Positions 51,585-60,968 are shown, numbered from the stretch's first letter. The stretch is 64,000 nucleotides of DNA from CAZICM01 sp964537685 (GCA_964537685.1 CAZICM010000042.1:1-64000), one strand, 5' to 3'. Notes: a model not told the origin generated them from the letters alone. Made by a program: numbers and translations.

Positions 51585-53675
51585 CTACGGGGCATTTTTT
51601 CGGAGGCGGGGGGGCAGCGCTTCATCCGCAAGCCGATCGGCGAATTCTTGGAGCGGCATCGCGCCCAAATCTTTGTTGAGATCGCGCGAGCGCGGGGCAA
51701 CTTTGCGTTCGGCGGCCTCGCGATCTCCAACGACGACGACATAGGGGACGCGCATCAGACGGGCTGAGCGTATTTTTGCGCCGAGCTTATCCGCGCTTAA
51801 ATCGGCCTTGGCGCGAAGCCCTTTGGAACGGAGAAGCGCAATGACTTCGCGGGCATAGTCGCTTTGCTTTTCACTGACCGTCACGATGATGGCGTGTTCG
51901 GGCGCGAGCCAAACGGGGAACGCGCCGCCGACGTGCTCGAGATAGACCGAGAAAAAGCGCTCGAGCGAGCCCAAGATGGCCCGGTGAAGCATGACAGGCC
52001 GGTGCGATGCGCCATCCTGGCCGACAAATTCAAGGTCAAATCGATCGGGAGCGGCGTAGTCGACTTGAATCGTTCCGAGCTGCCAACTGCGCTTCAGCGC
52101 ATCCTCGACGTGGAATTCGAGTTTCGGCCCGTAAAACGCGCCTTCTTCAGGAGCGAGCTCAAAGGGCAACCCGGCGCGCTTGAGCGCATCGGCCAAAGAA
52201 GTCTCTGCGGCATCCCATTGCGCCTCGGTACCGATGCGCTTCTTGGGGCGGGTGGCCAGGCGAATCTCGACCTTCGGGAATTTAAAGGCGAAATACACTT
52301 CATTGAGCAGTGCAATAAACGCTGCAATTTCGTTCTCTAACTGCTCGGGAGCACAGAAGATATGAGCGTCGTCCTGACAGAAGCTGCGCACGCGGGCGAG
52401 GCCGTGAACGACGCCTCCGCGCTCATAGCGGTGCAGTCTTCCAAAGTCCGCCATGCGCCAAGGAAGTTCTCGGTAGCTGCGGCGTTTCTGGCCGAAAATA
52501 AGGCAATGGCTGGGGCAGTTCATTGGTTTGAGCCCCAACTTTTCTAAATTCGTCAGTTGATCGATAACCGCTTCATCGCGCTTTTCATCGGCTTCTTTGT
52601 AGGCGCGGTCGCCATGGCCTTCGGGTGAAACGCCTACCCGCAGCCAAAGCTTGGCTTGATCTAAAAGATCACTTGTGACGGGTAAGTACATGTTTTCACG
52701 GTAGTTTGGCAGGTGGCCGCTGATTTCGAATAAGTGCTTATCGAAGACCTGCGGGGTGATGACTTCCTCGTAGCCGTGGTCGACATAGAGCGTTCGCATA
52801 AAGCTCACGAGGCCGTTGTAGACCGATGCGCCGCGCGGCAAGAGGAAGGGCATTGCGGGCGCGTACTCGTGGAACATGAAGAGATCGAGCTCTTTGCCGA
52901 GCTTGCGGTGGTCGCGTTCTTTGGCTTCGGCAAGCAGCTTGAGATGTTCTTCGAGCTCGGCTTGAGTCGGAAATGCCGTGCCGTAAATGCGCTGGAGCAT
53001 CGGATTTCGCTCATCGCCGCGCCAATAGGCGCCGGCCACGCTCACCAGTTTCACGGCGCCAATCGCGCCGGTTTTGGGAACGTGCGGGCCTTCGCACAAG
53101 TCGACCCACGCGCAGTTTTCGTCGTTGTGGCGGTAGAGGGAGATCTCTTCGCCCGCGGGAATCGCGTCGATCAGTTCGCGCTTGTAGGTCTCGCCCATCT
53201 TGGCGAAGAGTTCGTGAGCTTGTTCGCGGCTTACAACTTCCCTCGTAAATGCGCGATCGGCCGCGATAATCTCGCGCATCTTGGCTTCGATGGTCGCGAG
53301 GTCCTCGTCGGTAAATGGCCCGGTGGACTTATCGAAGTCGTAATAGAAGCCCGATGCTGTGGCCGGACCGATGGTGACTTTCGTGCCAGGAAACAAGCGC
53401 TGAACGGCATCGGCCATGATGTGCGCCGTCGAATGCCGGATGATGCGCAAGCCATCGGGATCGCCCGCTGAAACAAGCTCGATCTTCGTGTCGGGCGTGT
53501 GAGTGAAGGGCGTATGCACATCGAGCACTTTGCCGTTCACCTTCGCGCCGACGATCCGTGGATCGGATGCCAGCTTGGCCGCGAAGAGATCGCGCAGAGT
53601 GACTTGGTTTGGGTTCTTGGTTGATTCGTCCGGGCTTGACGAGCCCGGGGCCCCAGAGTCGCCGTTGGGATTCAT
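51585..53675 (-). CDS. thrS: threonyl-tRNA synthetase
   Basis: A 696-residue class II synthetase. A 25-residue Ser/Pro-rich lead precedes a TGS domain, then the editing domain with HSTAHIMADAVQRLFP (zinc-like HxxxH), the catalytic core with motif 2 RMADFGRLHRYE and zinc ligands MNCPSHCLIF and HRP-type motif SHRPVMLHRAILGS, and an anticodon-binding domain (VTVSEKQSDYAREV). It charges tRNA-Thr. infC follows 166 bp downstream and tRNA-Val lies just upstream on the same strand. Confidence 0.97.
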   Translation of the reverse strand: MNPNGDSGAPGSSSPDESTKNPNQVTLRDLFAAKLASDPRIVGAKVNGKVLDVHTPFTHTPDTKIELVSAGDPDGLRIIRHSTAHIMADAVQRLFPGTKVTIGPATASGFYYDFDKSTGPFTDEDLATIEAKMREIIAADRAFTREVVSREQAHELFAKMGETYKRELIDAIPAGEEISLYRHNDENCAWVDLCEGPHVPKTGAIGAVKLVSVAGAYWRGDERNPMLQRIYGTAFPTQAELEEHLKLLAEAKERDHRKLGKELDLFMFHEYAPAMPFLLPRGASVYNGLVSFMRTLYVDHGYEEVITPQVFDKHLFEISGHLPNYRENMYLPVTSDLLDQAKLWLRVGVSPEGHGDRAYKEADEKRDEAVIDQLTNLEKLGLKPMNCPSHCLIFGQKRRSYRELPWRMADFGRLHRYERGGVVHGLARVRSFCQDDAHIFCAPEQLENEIAAFIALLNEVYFAFKFPKVEIRLATRPKKRIGTEAQWDAAETSLADALKRAGLPFELAPEEGAFYGPKLEFHVEDALKRSWQLGTIQVDYAAPDRFDLEFVGQDGASHRPVMLHRAILGSLERFFSVYLEHVGGAFPVWLAPEHAIIVTVSEKQSDYAREVIALLRSKGLRAKADLSADKLGAKIRSARLMRVPYVVVVGDREAAERKVAPRSRDLNKDLGAMPLQEFADRLADEALPPRLRKNAP

Positions 53676-53748
53676 ATCGGCAGCGTGGTTGTCTTGTATG
53701 GGTGTGGGATGAGATTGGGCGGGGAAAGTGCCCGTATTTATGCTTTAG

Positions 53749-53766
53749 GCATGCGGATTCGCATGC
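53749..53766 (-). other. hairpin between tRNA-Val and thrS
   Basis: GCATGCG-GATT-CGCATGC gives a 7-bp stem, 7 nt downstream of tRNA-Val. There is no U-tract on the minus strand, so it may be an RNA-processing element or weak terminator rather than a full stop before thrS. Confidence 0.35.
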
Positions 53767-53773
53767 TGGTTTG

Positions 53774-53845
<72 letters not shown>

Positions 53846-53876
53846 GCGTCACTTGTGCGATGTCAAAGTGGCGAGT

Positions 53877-53905
53877 CGGGTAACAGTGGCGCGGGATTGT
53901 GTCAA
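53877..53905 (-). promoter_or_regulatory. putative promoter of tRNA-Val
   Basis: TTGACA (53905-53900) and TACCCG (53882-53877) are separated by 17 nt on the minus strand, 31 nt before the tRNA. The -35 is perfect; the -10 is poor but shares TACC with the tRNA-Gly promoter. The -35 overlaps the end of the phosphomevalonate kinase gene. Confidence 0.45.
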
Positions 53906-54828
53906 GCGGTGTTTTTTGGGGTTTGGTCCGGGCCGTTTGGGCAATGGGCTCCGCGCGCGGAGATTTGTAGATCCAGCGGCTCTAATCCAGCGTTGTGAGC
54001 AGCGGCGGCAAATGCGGGGGAGGGCGCCCGTTCGGAAACAAAGATGGCGATATCGCCTCCGCCCGCGCCGCTCGGCCCAAAGCTTGCTCCTTCGCGGCGG
54101 GCCCGGTGCACAAGGTCGACAAGAGCGTCGGGAACGATAGGAGCACCTGCTTTTTGGCCCAGTTCCCGAAGTGCCATTTGCTGGTCAAACAGCGCCGCGC
54201 AGAGCATTTCGGGGCGCTGAGCCAGAGCGGCTTGTTCCGAGGCTTGAATCGCTCTCGCCATCAAGGCTTTGTAATCGCCTGGATCGCGTGTGGCGAAGGC
54301 GCGTACGGCTTTCAGCATTCCGCTGGTTTCCGAAGCGGTCGCGCTTGAAAATACGTGTATGCGGGTGCCCTCCGGCAGGCTGTGCGGCTGAACGTCCAAG
54401 CTGTTGGAAGAGCTTAGGCGGCAGAGCAAAACACCTCCAAAGACGCTCGCCGCAACATCGACGCCGCTGCCTCCGCCCTGCGCCGTCCGATGCGCCGCCA
54501 GGGCCTGATCAAACCATGCGGAAAGAGAAAGCGTGGGTGAGCAGGCGGCTATGGACGCGACCAAAATTGCCGCGCTCGATCCAAGGCCGAGCTTGCGCGT
54601 AGAGCCGTCTTTTCCCGCGGGAGTCCGGAGCGCCGATGCATCAAAGCCTGGAGCCTGAAGCAGATATCCAGCCGATAGAGCGGCCTGCACTTCAGCGGTA
54701 ACAAATGGCGGCGATTGGGATGTGTCCGCGATGGCGTAACGATCGACGGCGCTCACGATGGCAGGGGCTCCGGCGAGTACGGCATACGCTCCGGAAATAA
54801 CCAATTTCCCAGGTGCTTTTGCGATCAT
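53902..54828 (-). CDS. phosphomevalonate kinase (GHMP family)
   Basis: A 308-residue GHMP kinase: KAPGKLVISGAYAVLAGAPA at the N-terminus, the ATP loop LGLGSSAAILVA, and the C-terminal Gly-rich FGPSGAGGGDIAIF. Its place directly after diphosphomevalonate decarboxylase (ATGA overlap) and a mevalonate-kinase fusion makes mevalonate-5-phosphate the most likely substrate, yielding mevalonate-5-diphosphate. It is shorter than many such kinases (~360). The function is assigned mainly from context, the family from motifs. Confidence 0.8.
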   Translation of the reverse strand: MIAKAPGKLVISGAYAVLAGAPAIVSAVDRYAIADTSQSPPFVTAEVQAALSAGYLLQAPGFDASALRTPAGKDGSTRKLGLGSSAAILVASIAACSPTLSLSAWFDQALAAHRTAQGGGSGVDVAASVFGGVLLCRLSSSNSLDVQPHSLPEGTRIHVFSSATASETSGMLKAVRAFATRDPGDYKALMARAIQASEQAALAQRPEMLCAALFDQQMALRELGQKAGAPIVPDALVDLVHRARREGASFGPSGAGGGDIAIFVSERAPSPAFAAAAHNAGLEPLDLQISARGAHCPNGPDQTPKNTA

Positions 54829-55859
54829 GCCTGCGTTGCCCGGGCTCCGTCGCCCGGTCTTGCGGAGATGGTCCGGAGCACGCCAGGCGTGGCGACCAGG
54901 GCCCGGGTCACGGCAGCCTCGTGCTCGGGGGTCGTCAGCACCTTCACATGAGGTCCGGCATCGATCGTAAAAAATGCGGGAACCCCCTGTTTTCTAAGCG
55001 CCCGCACTTCTTCGATGACGCGCACGGTCGCGCCTGTCCAATAGACAACACCGGGCTCGGCCGCGAGCGCCGCCGCATGCATACGAAGCGCGCTCGTTTC
55101 GGCGGCTGCTCCAAGCGCATCAAAATCCCGCTTCAACAGGGCATCGCGAATGATGCCGAACAGGGCAGGGGCCGTTTCAACCCATGCTGGGTAGTACACG
55201 CTGGTCCGTGCGGTGTGGAGCATGCCTTCCGACGATCCAATGTCTTTAGGGCCTTCGCGTGTGACGGCAACGACCAAGCGAAGCGGAAGATGTTCCGCGC
55301 TGACAAGCGGTGATGCGCACAGGAATTCCTCGCCTTGATTTCCGGCAGGAAGCTCGACGTAGCCGCCAAAGAGGGAACGGGCCGACGATACAGATGTGCG
55401 CCTGGCCAAATCGCTGAGCGTGGATGCGGAGAGCTCGAGTTTGGCTGCGGCGGCGCCTGCTACGGCAAGAGCCGCAAAGGCCGATGCGCTCGAGGCAAGG
55501 CCGGATGCCGTTGGAAAATCGTTGCGGCTGGTGACATGCGCTCGATGCGAAATCCCCGCTTTTTCCCGAAGACGGTTGAGAAGCCCGCTCACGCGCTTTA
55601 GGGCGCCTTCTCCCGTGGGAAGCACAACGGGTCGGGGTGAAGCGCCGCTTTCTCCTTCGGGCACGGACAGTCCGTAGAGTTCAAATGCATCGTGATTTAA
55701 AGCGGGATCGAAGCGTACTGTCGTTACAGTGCTCATACCCGCGAGCGTGACGGACAAGCTGGGCACAGCGGGAAGATTGTGGCCGAAGTCTCGTTTTCCC
55801 CAGTATTTGGCGAGGGCAATATTGGGATGAGCAATGGCCGTGGATTGAGCAGCGGGCAT
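54825..55859 (-). CDS. mvaD: diphosphomevalonate decarboxylase
   Basis: A 344-residue enzyme. The ATG at 55859 (MPAAQSTAIAHPNIALAKYWGKRD) is chosen: AAGG is 9 nt upstream and the family's N-terminal motif NIALAKYWGKRD begins at residue 12; the longer frame to 56033 runs into the preceding gene. SGLASSASAFAALA is the ATP loop. It decarboxylates mevalonate-5-diphosphate to isopentenyl diphosphate using ATP. It follows the fusion gene by 19 nt and overlaps the phosphomevalonate kinase by ATGA. Confidence 0.95.
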   Translation of the reverse strand: MPAAQSTAIAHPNIALAKYWGKRDFGHNLPAVPSLSVTLAGMSTVTTVRFDPALNHDAFELYGLSVPEGESGASPRPVVLPTGEGALKRVSGLLNRLREKAGISHRAHVTSRNDFPTASGLASSASAFAALAVAGAAAAKLELSASTLSDLARRTSVSSARSLFGGYVELPAGNQGEEFLCASPLVSAEHLPLRLVVAVTREGPKDIGSSEGMLHTARTSVYYPAWVETAPALFGIIRDALLKRDFDALGAAAETSALRMHAAALAAEPGVVYWTGATVRVIEEVRALRKQGVPAFFTIDAGPHVKVLTTPEHEAAVTRALVATPGVLRTISARPGDGARATQA

Positions 55860-55878
55860 CGGCGCAAACCTTTCTGTT

Positions 55879-58095
55879 TTATGAGCTGGGACAAGAGGCT
55901 CCGGCGCTGTGCCGATCGACGCCTGCCTGTGCGATAAAACCTGTAAATCCTTCGGCTTTCCATGCGGCAAGGATAGTGGCGGCCACATCGCCGGGTTGTC
56001 CCGCGCCCGCTTCACCGCTGGGAAGAAGGGCAATGACCGAACCTCCTCCGCCCGAGCCAGTCAGCTTTGCGCCCAGCGCTCCCGCTTCACGGGCCAGCGC
56101 GCACATCCGTTCGATCGCTTCGGTCGACACCATCAGGCCCGCGAGCAGCATTTGATTGAGGTCCATCAGTTTACCAAAAGCTTGTAAATCCCAGTCGGAC
56201 AGTGCGCGGGCGGCGTTTTCGACCAAGGCCGAGATGGCGGCCACGTTTCGGTCCACAAGGGCGGGATTGCGCGATTTCAGGCGCGCGACTCCATCGACCA
56301 TCGCCTTGGTCGATGCGGATTCACCGCTCCAGCCAATGCATAGGTGAATAGGCGCGTGGGGCCGGATGACCCGAATGCCTTCGTTTTTCGAGAAGCGGAG
56401 AAAGCCTCCCCGCATTGCGGCTGCGGTATCGACGCCTGAAGGATTGCCGTGGAACACGCGCTCCCAGGCGGTCGCCCGCGCAAGGACTTGAGCTTCATTT
56501 TCCGGGGTTTGAGCATCCCGGTTCAATGCTTCGACGGCTCGCGCGATAGCGACGCCAAGCGCGGCCGAGCTTCCCAGTCCTCCTCCAATCGGCAGTTGGG
56601 TTGTGGCTTGAACCAATACGGGCGATGCGAGAGGCAATTCACCGATCAGGGCTTTAAACGCCTGGGTCACAGCATCTTCGCTTTGTCCGTCTCTGCGGAT
56701 CGATGGATCCAATTGAAGCTCCGATACCATCGGTCCGCGCCCATGCTGAGCCACAGCATGCGCGCCAATGGATAGCCCTGCGGCGAGGGCGGGAGCTCCG
56801 TACACGACAGCGTGTTCGCCGAGCAGGATCACTTTTCCAAAAGCCCGGCCCTCAAACAGGGCTCGTTCGTTTTGTGGCCCGGAGCCTTGGTTTGAAGGTG
56901 TTTGAGGAAGCGCAGAAGCAATCTGTTCCGAGCCTCCCGATGCAAGAGCAAGCCGGCTTTGGTCTTGGTGCCGATCGCGATCCATACGAAGCGCCGCCGC
57001 TGCTCCCGCTAAAATCTCCCGCGCTTGGGTATCGAGGGGCAGAGCCAGAGCGAGCGATTCCGCTTCGGAGCACAGCAGTTTCAGCCTTGTTTCTACGGCA
57101 TTTCGAGCACCACAGGCTTCAATCGCGGCAGCCGTTTCTTTCAAGTTTTGTAAGCTGGCATCGGCCGCGCCGAATACCCGCGCGAGCAGCTCCTTGCCTT
57201 GGGCATCCAGCCTGGATTCAGCTTCTGCGATAAGCGCCGTCTTCTTCCCCGCCCGTAGATCGCTCCCCTCGGGTTTTCCGGTTTGCTTTGTTGTGCCGTA
57301 CATCCCCAAAAGGTCGTCCCGAAGCTGGAAAGCCACACCCATGGGCCGCGCATACGCCTCGAGAGCATGCAGCACAGAAGCATCGGCGCCTGCGAGCGTC
57401 GCGCCCAGCAGCAAAGGGCCGCGCACCGTGTACGAACCTGTCTTGAGCGTATGCATCATCTCGACATCGGAAGCCCTTCCGAGCATGTCGAGCTGCTGGC
57501 CGATCACGACATCGTTATGAACCTTGGAGAAGAGCTGAATCGCCTTTACTGCGCGATCGGCCGCAACCTTGGCCGAGGCGAGCGTATGAACGGCGAGGCC
57601 CCACAAATAATCGCCGGCGAGAATGGCCGACGATGCGCCTAGATGTTCGTTGCCAAAGAGCTGAATCAGCGCAGCATGCGCGCTTGGACCGCCCCGGCGC
57701 TCCAAATCGCCATCCATCCAGTCGTCTTGAATGAGCAGATACGCCTGCAAAAGCTCCAGGGCGAGCCCTGCATCCAGAGCCGGTTCCATATCGGCTTCCG
57801 GCGAAACCCCTTGATACGCAACGGCGCACAGCGCAGCCCGGAATCGCTTTCCGCCCCGCAGTGCAAGATCTTTTCCTGCGCCGAGCATCGCCTTCACATC
57901 GGCGCCATAGCGTTCCGCATCGGCGATTTCCGCTGTTAACAACACATGAAGGCGTTCATCGATCTGAGCGCGGATGCACTCGAGAAATTCAAGAAAAGGA
58001 TTGGCAGCAAGGGTTCCATCGCTTGGACCGGCCAGTGCTGAACGCGATTTCACATCGGCGGCAGGGTTTGAGGCAGGGGAATTTCGTAAACCCAT
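55879..58095 (-). CDS. polyprenyl diphosphate synthase-mevalonate kinase fusion
   Basis: A 738-residue bifunctional protein. Residues about 30-370 are a trans-prenyltransferase: first Asp-rich motif DDWMD (124-128), second DDLLG (260-264), KTG and GKKT elements. Tyr119 five residues before the motif, with no insertion in it, matches the C20 (GGPP) chain-length pattern. After a linker (about 371-412) a GHMP mevalonate kinase follows: GKVILLGEHAVVYGAPALAAG and ATP loop PIGGGLGSSAAL. Both sets of catalytic motifs look complete. It begins the operon with mvaD and phosphomevalonate kinase. HMG-CoA synthase, reductase and isomerase are not in the window. Confidence 0.92.
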   Translation of the reverse strand: MGLRNSPASNPAADVKSRSALAGPSDGTLAANPFLEFLECIRAQIDERLHVLLTAEIADAERYGADVKAMLGAGKDLALRGGKRFRAALCAVAYQGVSPEADMEPALDAGLALELLQAYLLIQDDWMDGDLERRGGPSAHAALIQLFGNEHLGASSAILAGDYLWGLAVHTLASAKVAADRAVKAIQLFSKVHNDVVIGQQLDMLGRASDVEMMHTLKTGSYTVRGPLLLGATLAGADASVLHALEAYARPMGVAFQLRDDLLGMYGTTKQTGKPEGSDLRAGKKTALIAEAESRLDAQGKELLARVFGAADASLQNLKETAAAIEACGARNAVETRLKLLCSEAESLALALPLDTQAREILAGAAAALRMDRDRHQDQSRLALASGGSEQIASALPQTPSNQGSGPQNERALFEGRAFGKVILLGEHAVVYGAPALAAGLSIGAHAVAQHGRGPMVSELQLDPSIRRDGQSEDAVTQAFKALIGELPLASPVLVQATTQLPIGGGLGSSAALGVAIARAVEALNRDAQTPENEAQVLARATAWERVFHGNPSGVDTAAAMRGGFLRFSKNEGIRVIRPHAPIHLCIGWSGESASTKAMVDGVARLKSRNPALVDRNVAAISALVENAARALSDWDLQAFGKLMDLNQMLLAGLMVSTEAIERMCALAREAGALGAKLTGSGGGGSVIALLPSGEAGAGQPGDVAATILAAWKAEGFTGFIAQAGVDRHSAGASCPSS

Positions 58096-58110
58096 TCGAT
58101 TGAGAACGAC

Positions 58111-58139
58111 CGTATATTGGCCGTGTTTTTAGAGGTCAA
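58111..58139 (-). promoter_or_regulatory. putative promoter of the mevalonate operon
   Basis: TTGACC (58139-58134) and TATACG (58116-58111) are 17 nt apart on the minus strand. The start site expected near 58104 would leave only about 9 nt before the ATG at 58095, and no Shine-Dalgarno is visible, so the fusion may be nearly leaderless. Confidence 0.6.
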
Positions 58140-58178
58140 ACTTATGCAGGGAAAATCCAAACACGCATCATAAGCATC

Positions 58179-58184
58179 TATAAT
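58179..58184 (+). promoter_or_regulatory. candidate -10 box before the Ser/Thr kinase
   Basis: A perfect TATAAT lies 36 bp before the ATG at 58221, but no -35 match is found 16-18 nt upstream. GAGAGAGG is a good ribosome-binding site 8 nt before the start. Confidence 0.35.
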
Positions 58185-58220
58185 TGGCGCCTTTGCGCGA
58201 GAGAGAGGTACGCACCATCC

Positions 58221-59762
58221 ATGGCCATCTGCCCTGCCTGTCACACACGCTATGAAAACGAGATCGCCGTGTGCGCACGGGACGGCCAGACCCTCGTGCC
58301 CGACGAGGTATTCGCAAGCGGAGAACCCGAGCTCGCAGAAGGCCAAATGGTCGGCGAATACCGTATTTCGCACAAACTCGGCGAGGGCAGCTTTGGCAGC
58401 GTCTACCGCGCCGTGCATCCCCTCATAGGCAAAACGGCGGCCATTAAAGTCTTAAACCGCCAATACTCTTCAAGCCCGCCCATGGTCTCCCGCTTTATCG
58501 CCGAGGCCCGCGCAGTGAATCAAATCCGCCACCGCAATATCATCGATATTTTTTCGTTTGGAGCGCTCGAAGACGGACGGCAGTTCTATGTGATGGAGCT
58601 GCTCGATGGCATGACCTGCGATGCCTATCTCGCGCAGCAAGGCCGGCTTAAGCCCGAGCAGGCAATCGCTATCCTGAGAGGCGTTGCCCGGGCGCTCGAC
58701 GCGGCACACGGAGCGGGCATCATTCATCGCGATCTCAAGCCCGAAAATATCTTTTTGGTCTTCGATGAAGACGTGGGGATCTTTCCCAAGCTGCTCGATT
58801 TTGGCATTGCCAAATTGATGGGCGACACAGCGCTTCCAGGCTTTAAAACCCGCACGGGAACGCCGATGGGCACGCCCGATTATATGTCTCCCGAGCAGTG
58901 CCGCGGAAAGAACGTCGACTACAGAACAGACATCTATTCGTTTGGCGCGCTCGTTTACAAAATGCTGACGGGCAGCGTTCCTTTTCAGGGTGAGGATGTG
59001 ATGGAAATCCTCATGAAACACCTAAATGAAAAGGCCCGGCCTCTTTCGGAGCTATGCCCAGATCTTCCCGATGCGCTGAACGCACCCGTGCTCGCGATGC
59101 TTGAAAAAGAGCCGAATGCGCGGCCTTCATCCGCCGGCGCGGCCATGGATGCGCTCATAAAAGCGGCCGGTGATGCAGGCATTTCGGTACCAGCGGGTCC
59201 TGCCGTGTTGGCGTCTTCTCCGCCTGTGATCCGGCCATCCTCGGGCGGCCTAGCCAAGAATGCATCGGCCGAAACAGACGCCGCATTTTCGCAGGCCAAA
59301 ACCATGGCTTTGCCCACGGGCGACAACGATTCTCAGATCAGCCATCCCACGCTTCCCAAGCCGGCGCTGTCCAAACGATGGCTTGGTTTGGCTGTGTTCT
59401 GTGCGCTCGCGTTGGGGGCGGTAGGGGCGCTGTTGATTTTTTCGAAACCATCATCCAGCGAAGCCTCTGATTCCGAGCTCCGAAATGAAGCGTCGATTTC
59501 ATCGAAAGCCGCTGCCCCCGCCATGCCTACACCTGGCCTGGCCGCATCGCCTTCGGCGCTTTCCGTGCTTCCCGCCGAAAGCGCACCCGCTCCACAGCCT
59601 TCCGCCGCTCCCTCCGCTGCTGTTTCGCTAAAAGCACCTGACGCAGCCGCCCCGAAGAGCAGCAGCAGCACCGCCGTGAAACCGGCTGAATCCAAGGCTC
59701 CCACGGTTAAAAAGCCCGAACCAAAATCGACCGTGTCCACCAATCCGGATTTGGATTTTTAA
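58221..59762 (+). CDS. zinc-ribbon Ser/Thr protein kinase with TM helix
   Basis: A 513-residue kinase. An N-terminal ribbon-like CPACHTRYENEIAVC (Cys4, Cys7, Cys18) precedes a full kinase domain: GEGSFGSVY, AAIKVL, HRDLKPENIFL, DFGIAK, SPEQ. An Ala/Ser-rich linker leads to a TM helix (WLGLAVFCALALGAVGALLIF), then a low-complexity Ser/Pro/Ala tail (APAPQPSAAPSAAVS). Kinase in the cytoplasm, tail in the periplasm, by analogy with the class. It is divergent from the mevalonate operon across a 125-bp promoter region. Confidence 0.93.
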   Translation: MAICPACHTRYENEIAVCARDGQTLVPDEVFASGEPELAEGQMVGEYRISHKLGEGSFGSVYRAVHPLIGKTAAIKVLNRQYSSSPPMVSRFIAEARAVNQIRHRNIIDIFSFGALEDGRQFYVMELLDGMTCDAYLAQQGRLKPEQAIAILRGVARALDAAHGAGIIHRDLKPENIFLVFDEDVGIFPKLLDFGIAKLMGDTALPGFKTRTGTPMGTPDYMSPEQCRGKNVDYRTDIYSFGALVYKMLTGSVPFQGEDVMEILMKHLNEKARPLSELCPDLPDALNAPVLAMLEKEPNARPSSAGAAMDALIKAAGDAGISVPAGPAVLASSPPVIRPSSGGLAKNASAETDAAFSQAKTMALPTGDNDSQISHPTLPKPALSKRWLGLAVFCALALGAVGALLIFSKPSSSEASDSELRNEASISSKAAAPAMPTPGLAASPSALSVLPAESAPAPQPSAAPSAAVSLKAPDAAAPKSSSSTAVKPAESKAPTVKKPEPKSTVSTNPDLDF

Positions 59763-59792
59763 CATCCAGCCCGCCGCGGCACACCAAGCGTT

Positions 59793-60968
59793 TCAGAACA
59801 GATCGGCGGCAATTCCATCGGTAAAGATCCAAGCCTTTCGGGCGATGCAAATACGCTGGCCATCCCGCTCGAGCTTGCCTGCCTTCTCCAAGCGATCGGC
59901 CTGCCGCCGCCGCGAAGGTGTCCACGCCTGAAGTCCAAGCTCCTCCGCAGCCGCCTCGAGATTCAGCCCATCTCTAAGCCGAAGACCCAGCATGATCCGC
60001 TCGCGGAGGCGGGTCTCAGGCGACAGTTTTTCCTCGGTCGCCATAGGCAACCGGCCCGACGAAACCAGGCTCGTGTACCGCTCGGGAACCGTCGCATTGC
60101 GGTAACGCAGCGCATGGCCCGCCTTGGAATCGCTCAGCGTTCCAAAGGCGGCGCAGCCCAGCCCCAAATAATCATCGCCCCTCCAATACCCGAGATTGTG
60201 CTGGGACATCTCACCTGGCCGGGCATAATTCGAAATTTCATAGTGTATAAATCCCAATTGACTAAGTTTTTCATCAATTGCAAAGAATGATTCGACCATT
60301 GCATCATCGCTTGCGATAGGAAGCCGTCCCCGCCTTGAAAGCTCGCCGAATTCGGTTCCTGCTTCGATGGTCAGATTGTACGCGGACACATGCCCAACAC
60401 CTGTATGGGCGATCGTCCCGGCTTCTTCCGCGGCCATTTCTGGCGTCTGTTCCGAGCCGCCCGCGACCGCATAAATAAAATCGCCGCTCACCCTTGGAAT
60501 CTTGGATGAAAGAGCCGCTCTCAGCGCGGAAAGACCGCCATTTTGATCGTGAAGGCGTCCTAAAAAAGAAAGCCTTTTCTCGTTCAACCCTTGCACGCCG
60601 ATACTCAGCCGGTTGACGCCCACATCCTTTAGTTCCTTTGCCTTGGCTTCATCGAGCGAGCTGGGATTACATTCAACCGTAATTTCAATAAAATCGCTTG
60701 TATTGCCACCGGCCAACTCGAGCACCCGTCCAAGCACGCGCCCAAGCTCTTCCGAGGCCCACAAAGACGGTGTTCCTCCGCCGAAGAACACGCTGCTCAA
60801 TTGCCTATGTTCAAAGGCGCCGGCCCGCATGGACAGCTCGGCGAGTACGGCGTCGGCGTAGCCTTTATGATCGATTTCGGCCCGCTCTTTCGCAAACGAA
60901 ACGAAGTCGCAATAAGGGCATTTGCGCAGGCAGTACGGAAAATGAATGTAAACGCCAAAAGGCTTCAT
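59793..60968 (-). CDS. hemW: HemW-type radical SAM haem chaperone
   Basis: A 391-residue radical SAM protein starting at ATG 60968 (MKPFGVYIHFPYC). The cluster motif CxxxCxxC is Cys13, Cys17, Cys20 (YCLRKCPYC), followed by FFGGGTPSL, and the HemW motif HNLGYW is present. These features separate it from HemN, and a haem-delivery role to respiratory enzymes is likely. No strong Shine-Dalgarno is seen; a TTG at 60980 is possible but less likely. It is convergent with the kinase gene and divergent from relA. Confidence 0.9.
   Translation of the reverse strand: MKPFGVYIHFPYCLRKCPYCDFVSFAKERAEIDHKGYADAVLAELSMRAGAFEHRQLSSVFFGGGTPSLWASEELGRVLGRVLELAGGNTSDFIEITVECNPSSLDEAKAKELKDVGVNRLSIGVQGLNEKRLSFLGRLHDQNGGLSALRAALSSKIPRVSGDFIYAVAGGSEQTPEMAAEEAGTIAHTGVGHVSAYNLTIEAGTEFGELSRRGRLPIASDDAMVESFFAIDEKLSQLGFIHYEISNYARPGEMSQHNLGYWRGDDYLGLGCAAFGTLSDSKAGHALRYRNATVPERYTSLVSSGRLPMATEEKLSPETRLRERIMLGLRLRDGLNLEAAAEELGLQAWTPSRRRQADRLEKAGKLERDGQRICIARKAWIFTDGIAADLF

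Noticed and set aside
55860..56033. Longer N-terminus for diphosphomevalonate decarboxylase starting at 56033
   Set aside because: It overlaps the fusion gene by over 150 bp, adds no family sequence, and the ATG at 55859 has a suitable ribosome-binding site and the normal N-terminal motif.
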